Assembly (NCBI GenBank): GCA_918292005.1
Contig: CAKJZJ010000006.1
Span: 1-64,000, forward strand
Length of the DNA: 64,000 bases
Source: Clostridiales bacterium
GTDB lineage: Bacteria > Bacillota > Clostridia > Christensenellales > UBA1242
Reading direction: 5' to 3'
The translations under genes and the position numbers were made by a program. This document shows, piece by piece, positions 46,001-50,300 of the stretch (within the stretch, counting starts at the first letter, position 1; each line of letters begins with the position of its first letter). Under the pieces are notes generated by a model, which was not told the DNA's origin, made no database searches, and was given only the letters and a program-made list of their open reading frames with translations.

Positions 46001-47045
46001 AGGGGATGTAATATATTCAGTTGGATATGATGTTAATCACATTCTCATGTTTACGTACTATGAGAATGGTATTTACCATTTCGTTGACCAGTCCAATCGA
46101 GATAAAGAAGCCACTCTTGAAACGGACAATAATAATACTAAATACATAAAGATCGTAAATGATTCAAGGCATTATTACAATTACACTTCATCTTCAGATA
46201 TGTATTCATCTAGAAATCCTAATAATGTAATGGGTAAGAGCAATAGGGAGTTCTACCCAGATTTCTCAAGTAAGTGTAAATATATCTACGATCAGATAGA
46301 TAGTAGGTATATGGATCTCAGTGAAGAACGTCAGAGAATACTGGAATTCATGATATATACATTTAGCAATATTTCTGCTACTGAGAATGATGGTAGACGT
46401 ACTAAATCCAATTCTAATTACAAATACAATGGCTATGATAACGACATAGATGTAGATGGTGATGGCGAAATTGACTATAGTATATTCAATCTATACTACG
46501 ATGATAATACTGACACATCGGGCAAAACCATTCTAGTAGAAGATGGGATACATTATTATATGGATGGTAGCAAGAATAAATATTGGTATATAAATGATGT
46601 CGTAGATCATATTCGCGAAGGTGTAAGATTGCAAGCAAGTCAAAGTTTGTCTTATTCTAAGGCTGTTGGACTGAATGCCAATTGGTTGACAGATTGTTCT
46701 GGATTTATTAGAATAGCTTACTATTACCTAGGATATGGACTCGTTCTGCGTCCATTCCCAGATACTCAGGGTGTATATGATACTTGTGATAATATAGCAA
46801 ATATTCTACCAGGTGATGTAATATTTGTTAATAGGCATGGTACAGAAGGACAGGGGTCTCACATACTGACATTTACATACTTTGATGGAGAATACTATCA
46901 TGTGATGGATGAGAGTCATCTAGATAGAAAGATGGAACTCCGTACTGATGAAAAGGGACATAAGTATTTAAGTTTCTTGTCAGGGGATACTAGGAAGTAT
47001 TATGATTTCTCGACTCCAGAGCAACTTATGTCATATGCCAAATAA
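22080..47045 (+). CDS. giant GLUG/beta-helix lipoprotein with C-terminal NlpC/P60-like tandem (8,321 residues)
   Basis: This single 25-kb open frame starts with the lipoprotein signal LTLIIVMFVSLVGFFAC. Residues about 25-1080 are Ig-like. A first GLUG/beta-helix block opens near 1085 (PFEVDSYEDLLRIG...YVLTQNIYL). Ig-like blocks follow (about 1640-2850), including a Big2-type unit with FESSNEDIAQI. Further helix blocks open near 2853, 3537, 4357, 5353, 5807 and 6770, each with a similar set-up segment, a GLFG turn and then GG(V/I/L)(V/I)G repeats. The C-terminus (from about 7805) carries two papain-like NlpC/P60-type domains with Cys7920/His7987 and Cys8206/His8261. The N-terminal lipid would hold it at the membrane while the helix blocks reach through the wall. 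An adhesin, wall-remodelling or predatory role is inference. Codon use and base composition match the neighbours, so recent transfer is not evident. Confidence 0.94.
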   Translation: MKNWKKYLTLIIVMFVSLVGFFACKSKDVYAGLKIEIVGTSDNITEESDGVYAITLAENNEDNVFTLRVKVSGVNDSVSSSLDFSVDDPSLVYTVNSKQVGNNTTEASFRVNNSSANLSNSTIVHISSEGNKSISFQLKINIPIRDFVVRDNIIPVVRGEQTQLALSENYIDFYPSNTTYKDLKLTAIPISGMGGINDDDIERINDLIAQSGNSTLLIPEGTAVQSFILNLESKYNENISHSAIVNVLDRPDVTKFSLTQQKLHEEDYTLLETNNNENLLTLVINSDAYYNYHHAKVQLNYDGNANVFTNPVDRNYYKYDTDGHIVEFGSPTYSVYIKNHMTNNSVYVLDENGIMSKTSPNKIGALYNDGSIFGTNIVTAQKLDQASTFEFFQASRDGEYEVTFIIDYAGYEGMFRATEYTMKVQTKTFPSSIKLFRSKSELNDVQNVAEAEDLHDKQLTLYSNGLGTEIVVGVWGDSGYLSRQPVAVTVDDDNVDGVELLCGGKILSGDDNICNSGDLISVRKVGETNNTVTIKFTSTIYKDVVREYVFDVVKENTIITANNTEITLDPGAFNEHVNKTIQLVADEYLSVTGLPLVDGVIDYSVMTITVEGGINNKYISVPQYDEDVGDWIVNVYNSIGKTRITYRTPNGIEVTKELSIYYPISGDNAQFVKMQITNFENVRMPGKKFKFEATSTIQSTTETANKTKLLSGATYNYYYLLGDGADSEYVYTSLDGILSVARPTSSNENVITIDNASRSITVKGYSPDDVLLQFAYTTLYGAERVTIYICISVQIEKMIDSISVSKYLIDDMYDADTILPYAKDSDGVRYYDKYCVKELSVSFNPITATTSPTIEWIPLNSDGVPMVKPRNEDYYTFGTTGVKVYVDSTSINGESISFHVNGIPTDNKQTSFAMKMLVMVTQSFISSSGVKINNYVLSQTTDIVVHLAGRVKDISTKLFNNSITFDVRDMEFDATNEIYISNNESTFEYELTSKDYNNDAPVLDILNKDIAVYSSSDILHTIYNDNRINLKYLNSSADYISYPVYKVYVAANDSLTRELDGNFTIRDIYEYYSIVSVITVKIANGKSVPFEVDSYEDLLRIGKDEESMSANYVLTQNIYLKNHTWTPLGGYNSVYTGPFEGTLDGKFELTEGVYRQFGIYNLKINIDMSSVLPSDDQLREFNYGFFAEIGENGRVVNLNISDIYIRVTGFDSFQNGVYDNVGVIAGTNKGTIQNCTIDDGSVQYIDGKQKIQRRLNGVVVEERKDQFALNSSSSGEMRGIFYNTASMDTSSTITRAFVGGLVGKNESNILSSKAVTTIIARNIGSNKYLYVGGMVGFNIGSVENHSSFVPSSDNDSYDVVSIINPHMITSLTGAYDMYGGAIGINAGDIIGVTARTFVFGTGYVGGLVGYNVGRVESNITIPTLIGHKVTGGLIGKSSYGEDSILPNTLSGSNVIKSNKVQFIDFQDSDDRYSYFNTAIKGYGAIGGLIGEYYTRYNVNGQVFVFSENIDGEDTGVFAYNSVASYYNAPVVTATYSRDSQAGYYYGDIVSDSTSAIIGGLIGRADNGVLVVHSYVDVNISGDCTIGGIIGSAGGIVSLFNTVFNGSIVYRNDSTIKAGAFIGSVNDTFNTYGLDTLQQVIKLASGESVDSFFIYRDAADANPNTNNVSVVITDDSKYVNGLVISGAGETFTFGNFVYSYAIMRYRKDTVDVINGSVSSENGYINEYISNPNKIITPNNVATYVTIRLQDENNIIYGSEAIVTNYLAYNSFVVDGYASTDPINNANVLFGTNYANKIRIYIPGDHGAGVYIDVSTGGFTAHRTNVSSEYIGVYQSDENTESGYADGDRDELINYLKFAHTQINSGLPLPFAEGRVYYSDSKDFVDLIINLPPTTITIGGAESILDHSRTNDNVWTANEIGAHDNYVDLTPVENTIYFYGLDYNSGAFSYEYDNDGNVIIDFNNDGMYSYLDITYSEWLRNAIASKNIYSLSDTVGIAVWPPFLQKGMLVFESSNEDIAQIIIVNGQLSLQVKGVGSVTFLVYSAYNVDNKATFTINIVDAIEGFDFYTDMTYDQKVNAENITIIKNESTNQIIYVDFNGKFDHGNVYLNSYNKVDLLLDHQDNYGIRYFVMTDNSILFTGNTTCTSLRINGKSFSRMYLSGYGKEGYALYVDGKDSIAITGLEKQSNIKLLAVPYIIHSNGNITFMFDFSTNRPQDAISNNRLSRAKILTINVIDGTYAIKTTESQDITPLNTANIDVLVSTDDATNMLFFKVQYADPNLGTSARNVTVYSDINKINPAQTSHSQVTIYEADVNGYVNAVVGNTYYFDGMEMLLYSVEKLDANNEVTNIDDNIKSIVYHFAIGVGESHLFDEDLVKAYNFEFCTLSKVNSDTINYLKATTCVNVLRQEVNSSIIKHYSGVDQYVENIDAVYENTDYFESRTLVAGYPGMLQVNLFPQYSSIDYVEFTSNEINGYYIAMEQLVAVYDSSNTYFDGYYRAYTDTREIINNGRGIRVKKTSTMYTQNGQDIYSYNGTFYIRTVVPTITLGTTEFTITYKSYFKGVVQPEGSGEIKIIVVKNPAVTLDVVDDDNKTTKVGVATFGETMQLKYAAEREIEWNISAKDSNFEIDNVLRELSPVIVDGNTATISIKSISEIGGNYAQYVGKVVTISATVSMVVQGRLYYTTASVDLKLAVIKINAIKVNNVDENTLNFVGVYNQTYDLKVTVVATFDHAYDTSTNGSISSAITALEYDLSTSNRVFRWVSGDNEYTLETKPYVDFLIGKHNDYFTIKNNKKNPHSKFNAYAEFGHSIISSTGKSYEKFGLFLNPSTVNSNMIVRSKNQRFGMQFSRLSNEEYPEPIYTVDELINMEQGGYYILLNDLTLTDWRPLDTAIASLDGNGYVITIGSFFDTRIQKAQEDAAAAASDEEEQNKESEITIGLFSTISENTTIKNLIIEVLASRENETKDQQITINYDNVTNRVADHDIPIADYESVRFGLLAGENNGIVTNVVVTNNANAQRIERKSILASSNVIDNSVLNKETNRRTTTIYLNYGSITSTAVKNRIGGLVGVNNGFISNSSVNNITIKGLDCVAGFVAENTNTISSSYFDGGHVYAQVSAENTTTLGASAFVFNNTGKIYYSYATGRAVNQSNNFDVSNIDDFFGTSYTFKDPIRNLGSAVYSESGNVTGFVFTNSGVIEDSYSNILLFGNNVAGFVHTNSGVISNVYTLSSIRESNSNNHPFISLSNNNLTTNNSGTIKSAYYLRVDDKDINSTFNKTGHSDRYNIDETLQIALPISVAKLSSYSTFESFAFNANNDNPNDDVLPAIDEVVRSVWFYPHAEVTDTGYFRNKQYNKAAPELVSANLNNLSLKYYTSDNVFSVQESVYSGLLQTIPQIKIFRNDIDVDITEVSPARLCALTDKDRDSVLLDMRAYIDLSEVNSNIKARYANLNSTILDESVITLYNVNVYVSEDEYNTLNDDVNGISINAIKDIQSRILNMGIGENYAYIRVIYTLGDAPDQINNYEYSSVLENSRGISIEYGNSVLNPYLVKTSRDINVFIRQTDDEGSSLLEDGNNANYISKSYLRLINDVSYNKTDLTAKTFNIIFTGLLDGNGMQISNLRINASTTISSNAINKQIASNYSEDDYYELSGREYEISDNHVTINGVTYTVSNGKVLNGTVEFDEKYIIKDNKVQLIRSATSLGLFAKVTSGGTVKNIKVGVSEVYGTGVNFVGAIAGQAIDARLFNITLTQESNDTVIYGYNIVGGVVGRISGRSNVVNVTSELSVISNYHSEYNLFDPKTNINLNLGENGVNGYNMYIEPSRIGDVYTPSNFNVVSIAGGIAGVIDLTRSSDGSENTDGTDGYGLGKIRNTTVQNGFEIVGEIVGGLYGYIGHDTVVSLGKVFVDSNSKLNATRVAGGIAGVLRHEIARSYVSNIESTQAEIDQSISQIVTNTEQIYGDKINSSGAHEFYAGNPYFIGGLVGINLAGTIRDSYNRVDVINLNSCYAGGLIGLNYGGTLHSVYTTADVYAFYGIGGIVGLASKLVDAGTYNSIVSNEQNPKDLDYKFMLSNYDQVYGTFTDNGNLTLNVEGVVAMNLWTLEHLNTRRHHININVANCYIGTIVGKSTIGTPITTSEDRIFVETIYSIVTYTFDSINAYSSSSSKNTFNEFRLVPDIGNIAPYEWWNYDGSFVVDSNTGEYNTIQVDTSITITQNASKKYEIESGTYTYSGNIVEYKYDSNGNSDAKITITRNAHFSRIREYSSVVSLNEILSRIYIADSAKNIDSRLGASNVNDLENCESGEIHFDIGENKTLNDGKYTTQLIYDTNHWDESVWMGIGVNPSTHSKTDDYILPLHAIRLDDSDVNVYTYDDLLRVNHFPNRTYKLMNDIEVPDGAKPLASTGNPFTGKLVSNVTNNDHPEKYKIIMHSMSSGTSLGLFAAVKGATFSNFELIVTQPLTITTSINGATAAGALFGYGYSKGYTPVVIDNVKVTYSKTSHLCEFNNGSSVNDDGKIVTAGNNYSASYIGGLGGYVASVIMTNVTVEGTDISVAGYTDNDHNYNMFIGGLFGHAGIGGDISTPSDDVNIINPTITLGGVEFAAGGYDTLAVGGAFGRVVSTNTVNSNNISKFKLQYPVVSVDIRAHENIHTHKSEFVNFDTIGIGALAGIIEGLPAGITFQIASNSGEKLITKNGVNSGSVTVNNGGVYASSTTSGLGNISVGGVFGQIGSRDKGNVSLSNIQYDLASVTYNHSNSAHHLDSTMINSDVNVGTFAGSIISCNSSISNVIGETILNWTASEADSVTLNIGGAVGKVLSGTLDHVIISQNISSSAQVNLGEKTTANIGGLIGKYLGGLVGRSGYNGTISLVLDNNHNLNAELNVGGIAGYVNNYDAISQVFASGKIIVDDNTNNFEDIGISNVGGLVGCVYDNVHINDSYSSNTIDMLNKYGAVSGIIGRVIISNANAIINNVNDNISITDTYTISNIILTRTAHHMSGVGGIVGMAVSTDGYDVESYIIQDTAYYLAEFVVDNNSIGTGLSVEQMLFSGESFMANTSCWSVAANKYPILSWMNDGYGEYIDSRLQPETTGGIQAGKAYILTSPMTLGTLNNNDIYYNLGSAPDVNTLQINTIDKYSRVYGIRVGNASSSSGIIGTNNGKVTATQISSITAGNYIATNNGIDINPMISSVASGAKVYGTLDGYAVYASVNGLSGVFTGNGTGMVMLSVVKGNVNALNGLQVRDSYIDNGTQIQYYNNAGTKLALMSYEDATNVFNFDTGFDFYNDWIILPCSDTDSNAEKVNRHFGRVFLRWELKLSISELGHWYSEDIDIYSDNQTAYKNYVWNNYINAKDVFNSSNIVIRDNSVTIKTPAGLAYFAKAVNHGEYKDKNITVRISLESSQTSLDMGNKLFTPIGGALLLGHYNNNYFAGTFSNANITNLLILTNYNAGLFGTTAGSFGNITISNSLILTTSASLGALAGVVDRANGSTNGITVSHTALLHTMQNTEMAYVGGVIGELKLSTYNLYNISLSSGDAGLHIHNGTNVGGAIGYITDSNVDIGKIANTVDVFGQDAVGGIVGYIDDGCQGTSSVSIHVAETYSYASISSQSYAGGLIGYCASQIQFSVCYNNSAVDGEYSAGFVGKFDSDYIAFNDCYVTRGDVTDYNGDTNAKNYRNEAYTITNMNDSNITGTHISSFANVENVHAIVSFHQAYASFARLVASNSGSQIINLVNQGSVSYYKTFLFDISVSNDVEINDNNLNRINHYKLSETNNNIFDGWYSRWTRISQKNNNYPCLLFGSDVFWSSDIAPRLVSNSVYEVNSVEQLAYIAEQVNSGRDFYAGKTIRVVADELDFQKKLWNPIGINEINSFQGTMEFIGTGNGVTIINLTTNGYYDTSATTLDPLWDNVGLFGYTKNAKISGRSITFETYQLTDEEGSHILGAGNNIAALIGCATNTNIDFTGDITNNLSVQGCGSNIGGIIGLYQITGSSSSSYTFKLTGGMTNNGRISGDLTGKTMDSNYVAGVIGKIDTSRYANSVTIKAGTLANNGEVCQVYGYSAGVISYIDSSSNGLVVEVDNISSVSNIVGRDGWNYIGGLIAYANANLVIGHAELNNNNSEKIYISGSDKNTRENIGALLGYAKSVTISSVTLDSNTVEIAPRGKISDAQNNANIVNQEVAIGGLFGRVENDLTFNLSSDFTVDKIRFNWITDEVAATNKIDWNNVGGIVGKVGRLRIIVTGSDSRTITISDNNVKGMGYLGGFAGYVGEYQQSNLAAITLNNVNVTELPAGNKNDYAGSTTNELYFTSVGGVFGYISKSFKPVSTTIPPVEIYNITTNGGTITGVTKYIGGVFGRLNNAQLYNVYNNNTVLGDVVSAQFVGGVAGRVGRTAALDVNNGVIIEESYKNRSYLTSIYNTKTVTGSVRVGGLFGALYNADVERYSVYDVSEPESLRIGSVDGVNHANYMVGGVIGHASYVYIDNTSTLSDNSKYSFYGSLYGNNLVAGIIAYAQYTNIRSARVNTVDFKVTGENTDDSLVFSDGLPSAGGVVAYAVGLDTINYIDNIDVIVTEVTQIAYDTPFVRFGGVAGATDHMIINEVSANIDVSIQSGISQDNIRSIAFTMQNTSKNSNWYVNHYVFYSGISFISGDEGSNITLAMIYDYQSSLDAEPLDATFINMSNTAVYYKSGNGAGEGKVMYYDHGLAQGLKPIDDDIDVLGIFNESALWTVSYANSKYSLTFASDMQQRANRLEIADSANKKAGYDYVYVVDDNIIGVNDDNRFLYLYSAINKRYDVEGIEQTKILIDVKTNINNTKNTTDGSLWYQSPIGTYHYPIGKITIKGNGHSIRMGAKLIPGSRFGSDSVLYDNYGLFGQVNESLNITGLTINGSSALTIGDTHVTTSDVRDVQKSLGIISSRLTGQVGLTNVTINANIGISDSMYTAGIAGYVTDSAITMNGVTVNSNIFDEDNIGTNDNIYTAGLFAYLKENVDIVLISNESKYTGTLHGRNLAAGIVNHMDKSISIEAKNNSGDTIEDRLLINDGQIYAHVGVSLTSLAAGIAAQVVGPDILISNVQNGENATINAVTSAGVVGVIVGNQLEIRHSTVLGTIGSADNTQHASGFVSRVSLTTGTGAVELVFDECINHSAIYSQDAVVGGFVSYSSGLGSINYTFNNCLNKSNIDKLAIEDSIVGGLVGKLSNGDMITITDSQSVGSLKAQTVGSLIGYALIRDNMPNIYISNEMAEDDYTIEGAIAGGLIGCIKMLTPTANPNTHQNQLVIDPLFDDGAVIATSFATTSEHMSVVGTECAGGIVGKFIGSTGATFAFTDMTNNATVTSNTSAGGLVGSSSVVQLSFTNCCNTGTISADDNVGGIIGHTIQDDIVEISFENTTVSGNVTITDPDGYAGGVIGYTDNVKISGNVVVSAEINAPKNVGGVVGFGVNDLISIEALITSELSGEFVGGLVGIAGPMSISESSVSDAMISADADVGYAGGAIGMYHNNLGYEQNFTVENTTISNCFITGKYVAGLVGKLSGDTTMIIITNNTVSDITLTSTNGNGYAGGLIAKLVDQYICNIRGNTIHNIIFIATDNTTETFKTYYGVNDSIVNIFWYTDTLNYVTANPATGDSGYSYHTYATYGGGTETRSLSYGKFTAYGFVIGNNQNYDASNNLDTSYTVDMDSVINNVPISTDTYYTISIPGETVYNAPAVDLELVSNSPEYNLNVLQQNWWSTISQSSASAKMLYRITKVANDYSPIDVICANLQEQSPSKNVGFMAGVTEYSGSSPTYNSSASSMPLSYSSTGISNTHVELNGSSAEIYGKILSIYDSNGKTLSQDRKDITKWAMYTFVGIDGNNRNSSNSNFEYESQHVNFYTSDVSKCNNSYGGIRYYDWSGTGIRYYYINDIINAVRNGAKGGISNKDQAIAANAYWTTDCCGFIRMVYFALGCGVDDGNDSNTLHGNVVRNYPNGNIRRSINEVNGNFYDNILPGDVIYSVGYDVNHILMFTYYENGIYHFVDQSNRDKEATLETDNNNTKYIKIVNDSRHYYNYTSSSDMYSSRNPNNVMGKSNREFYPDFSSKCKYIYDQIDSRYMDLSEERQRILEFMIYTFSNISATENDGRRTKSNSNYKYNGYDNDIDVDGDGEIDYSIFNLYYDDNTDTSGKTILVEDGIHYYMDGSKNKYWYINDVVDHIREGVRLQASQSLSYSKAVGLNANWLTDCSGFIRIAYYYLGYGLVLRPFPDTQGVYDTCDNIANILPGDVIFVNRHGTEGQGSHILTFTYFDGEYYHVMDESHLDRKMELRTDEKGHKYLSFLSGDTRKYYDFSTPEQLMSYAK
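45500..47042 (+). other. tandem NlpC/P60-like peptidase domains at the end of the second giant protein
   Basis: Two related units follow each other. Each has YINDVV-type and NA(Y/N)W segments, then TDC(C/S)GFIR with the catalytic Cys (7920 and 8206), then LPGDVI, then a His in NHILMF or SHILTF (7987 and 8261), then a YH-x-(V/M)-D-type element. DCSGF, GDV and H-I are the signature blocks of NlpC/P60 and related CHAP-type amidases, which cut cell-wall peptides. The first copy has CC instead of CS after the Asp. Both triads look usable; activity is not shown. Confidence 0.8.
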
Positions 47046-47075
47046 GAAAAAAGAAGGCAACTGCCTTCTTTTTTT
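47046..47075 (+). terminator. terminator of the second giant gene
   Basis: AAAGAAGGC-AACT-GCCTTCTTT with a long T-run directly after the stop codon. Confidence 0.92.
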
Positions 47076-47164
47076 GTGTTTATTGTGTGTTTTTACTGTG
47101 CATAATTTGATTATTTCGTTATAAAAAAAAACAACAATTCTTTAATATTTTTATAAAAAAAGAA

Positions 47165-47193
47165 TTGACACAGAAAAATATTTATGATAGAAT
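47165..47193 (+). promoter_or_regulatory. promoter of rpoB-rpoC
   Basis: TTGACA (47165-47170), 17 bases, TAGAAT (47188-47193). The predicted start is near 47200, which gives a leader of about 150 bases. Confidence 0.85.
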
Positions 47194-47199
47194 CACAGA

Positions 47200-47349
47200 T
47201 GCAAAGTATTGTTTATACGTGTGTAAACAATAGATTTGTAGGATATCTTATGTCATTAATATATACGAAAATGTATCTTTTGGCAAACGATTTTCTACAT
47301 GTTTTACAATTTAATAATTATCAAAATTGTTTCAAGGAGAATTAACCTA
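47200..47349 (+). promoter_or_regulatory. rpoB leader with two hairpins
   Basis: The stretch 47046-47349 has no gene. Besides the terminator and promoter it holds a perfect 8-bp hairpin ATTGTTTA/TAAACAAT (47208-47231) at the predicted 5' end. A 7-bp hairpin ACAATTT/AAATTGT (47306-47330) ends a few bases before the ribosome site. The second could affect access to that site; no known regulator motif was recognised. Confidence 0.5.
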
Positions 47350-50300
47350 ATGTTAAATACTGCAGACATCAAAAAGGTAAAGTATGGCAACAATATCCGT
47401 TATACTTTCGGTAAATCAAAAGAAGCAGAGATGCCTTATTTGCTTGAAATCCAGAAGGATTCATATCAAAAATTTATTAAGGACGGAATAGGTGAAGCCT
47501 TGAGAGAATTTTCTCCTATCACAGACTATGCTGGTAAAGCAGAAGTCTATTTTTTAGGCTATACACTAGAAGATCATCCAAAGTTATCTAAGGCTGAGAC
47601 CAAAAGAAAAGGTGGTCACTATAGCGTAGCACTCAAGGTAAATGTTAGACTAGTTATCAAAGAAACTGGCGAAGCTATTGAACAAGAAGTATATTTGGGT
47701 GATGTACCATACATGACTGAAGCAGGTACATTCATTTTTAATGGTATAGAAAGAGTTATAGTTTCTCAGATAGTTAGAAGCCCTAGTGTTTATTATTCCA
47801 AAAAGGTAGACAAGACTGGTAGAGATATCTATTCTTGTACTTTGAATCCTAAGAGGGGTAGTTGGCTAGAAATAGAGCAAAAAGAGAAAGAGCCTAATCA
47901 GTTGAAAGTATGTTTGGATAAGGGTGGTAAAATTTCTCTTGGTATATTCCTAAAGTGTTTCGGATTGACTAGAGATATGATTCTTGATTGCTTTGGTGAT
48001 GATGAAATCATGAAAGCAACATTGGATAAAGATGCTTACGAGACACAACATGATGCATTGATTGAATTGTCTAGAAAAACTAGACCTAGCGAAATTCCTA
48101 GTGCCGAGGCTACCAAACAATTTATTTTCTCACAATTCTTCAGCACACAATTCTACAATCTTGGTGAAGTAGGTAGGTTTAAAATTGATAAAAAACTTGC
48201 TCTTGCAAATAGATTGGTAGGTTTGACTGCTGCAGAAGATATCAAGGATAAAAAGAATGTTATCGTTGCTGCTGGTCAGGTTATTACTAAAGAACAGGCT
48301 TATCAGATTCAACATTGCGGTATTAATAGTGCTTGGGTGCTAGTTGATGGTAAGAGACATAAAATATATGGTAATAATAGAGTAAGACTAAGTGAAGTAA
48401 TTAAATGTAATGAAAAAGAATTAGGTATTACTCAACAAGTTTATTATCCTGTACTTGCTGACATCTTGAAAGAATACAAAACTAAAGAAGAAAGAATAGA
48501 GGCTATTAGAGCCAATGCAGAAAATCTAGTTGGTAGTACACTTACTATTGATGATATTTTGGCTACAGTTGGCTATTTCTTGGACTTAAATGCTGGTATT
48601 GGCGAAATAGACAATATTGACCATCTATGCAATAGAAGAATCAAAGGTGCTGGTGAATTGCTCCAAGATGCATTCAGAAGTGGTATGAATAAACTATCTA
48701 ATGCAGTAAAAGAGACTTTGCAGTCACATGATTTGAATGATATTTCTCCTGCACAAGTAGTTAATGCTAGACCTATCAATCGTGCATTCAAAGACTTCCT
48801 TGCTAGCCACCAATTGAGCCAATTAATGGATGAAATGAATCCACTAAGTTCACTTGCACAGAAACGTAGACTTTCTGCCGTAGGTCCAGGTGGTATTAAA
48901 AAGGATAGAGCAACAGACGAAGTCAGAGATATTCACCATAGTCACTATGGTAGAATATGCGTTATTGAGACACCAGAAGGTGGCAATATCGGTCTTATTA
49001 ACTCACTGTCTAGTTTCGCTAGAGTAAATGAATATGGATTTATAGAGACTGCTTATAGGGTAGTAGATAAGGCTAAGGGTGTAGTTACCAATGAAGTAGT
49101 ATACCTAATGGCTGATGAAGATGAAAATTGCTATATTGCACAGGCTATTGAGCCATTAAATCCAGACGGCAGTTTTGTAAATAAGAGAATTATTTGTAGA
49201 TATAAAGATACAGTGCTAGAAGTAGATAGTTCTATGGTTGACTACGTAGATGTATCTCCTAGACAATTGATATCTGTACCTACATCACTTATACCATTCC
49301 TAGAGAATGATGATACAGCGAGAGCCCTAATGGGTGCGAACATGCAACGTCAGGCAGTTCCACTAATTAGAACCGAAGCACCTATTGTTGGTACTGGTAT
49401 GGAGCATAAGATTGCTCTGGACAACTGTGCAATAATCGTTGCTAAAAATAGTGGTACAGTATCTTATGTGGATTCCAATTCCATCGAAGTAGCACTAGAT
49501 GACGGCTCTGTAGATAAATATGAATTAATTAAATTTTCCAAGACCAACCAAGAGTCTTGCGTCAATCAAAAACCTATTGTTAAAAAAGGTCAAAAAGTTA
49601 AAAAGGGAGAAACCCTTGCAGATGGTTATTCTACATCTGGTGGTGAATTATCTCTTGGTAAAAATATGCTCATAGCATTTATGAACTGGGAAGGTTACAA
49701 CTACGAAGATGCTATCCTATTATCCGAGAGATTGGTTAAAGAAGATGTATATACTTCTATTACTCTAAAGGAAGAAGAAGTAAAATGTAGAACAACCAAA
49801 CTTGGTGATGAAGAATTCACTAGGGATATACCAAACTTGGGTGAAGATGCACTTAAAAATCTAGATGAAAATGGTATCATTAGAATCGGTGCAGAAGTAA
49901 AACCAGGGGATATATTGGTAGGTAAAGTTACACCTAAGGGTGAGACAGAGCCAACTCCAGAAGAAAGATTGCTTCGTGCTATATTTGGTGAGAAGGCTAG
50001 AGACGTAAAAGATACTTCATTACGTGTACCACATGGTATCAATGGTGTAGTAGTAGATATTCAGGTATTCTCTAGAAAGAATAAAGATGAATTAGAGACC
50101 GGCGTAAATCAGATGGTTAGAGTAACCATTGCTCAAAAGAGAAAAATAAGTGTCGGCGATAAGATGGCTGGACGTCATGGTAACAAGGGTATTGTTTCTA
50201 GGATTTTGCCAGTAGAAGATATGCCATTTATGGCTAATGGTCAGCCTATTGATATCGTCCTAAATCCACTAGGTATTCCTAGCCGTATGAATGTAGGTCA

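Noticed and set aside
6306-47045. Giant frames as polyketide/peptide synthases or phage tail proteins
   Set aside because: No carrier, condensation or tape-measure features; lipobox and GLUG/Ig-like repeats point to surface proteins.
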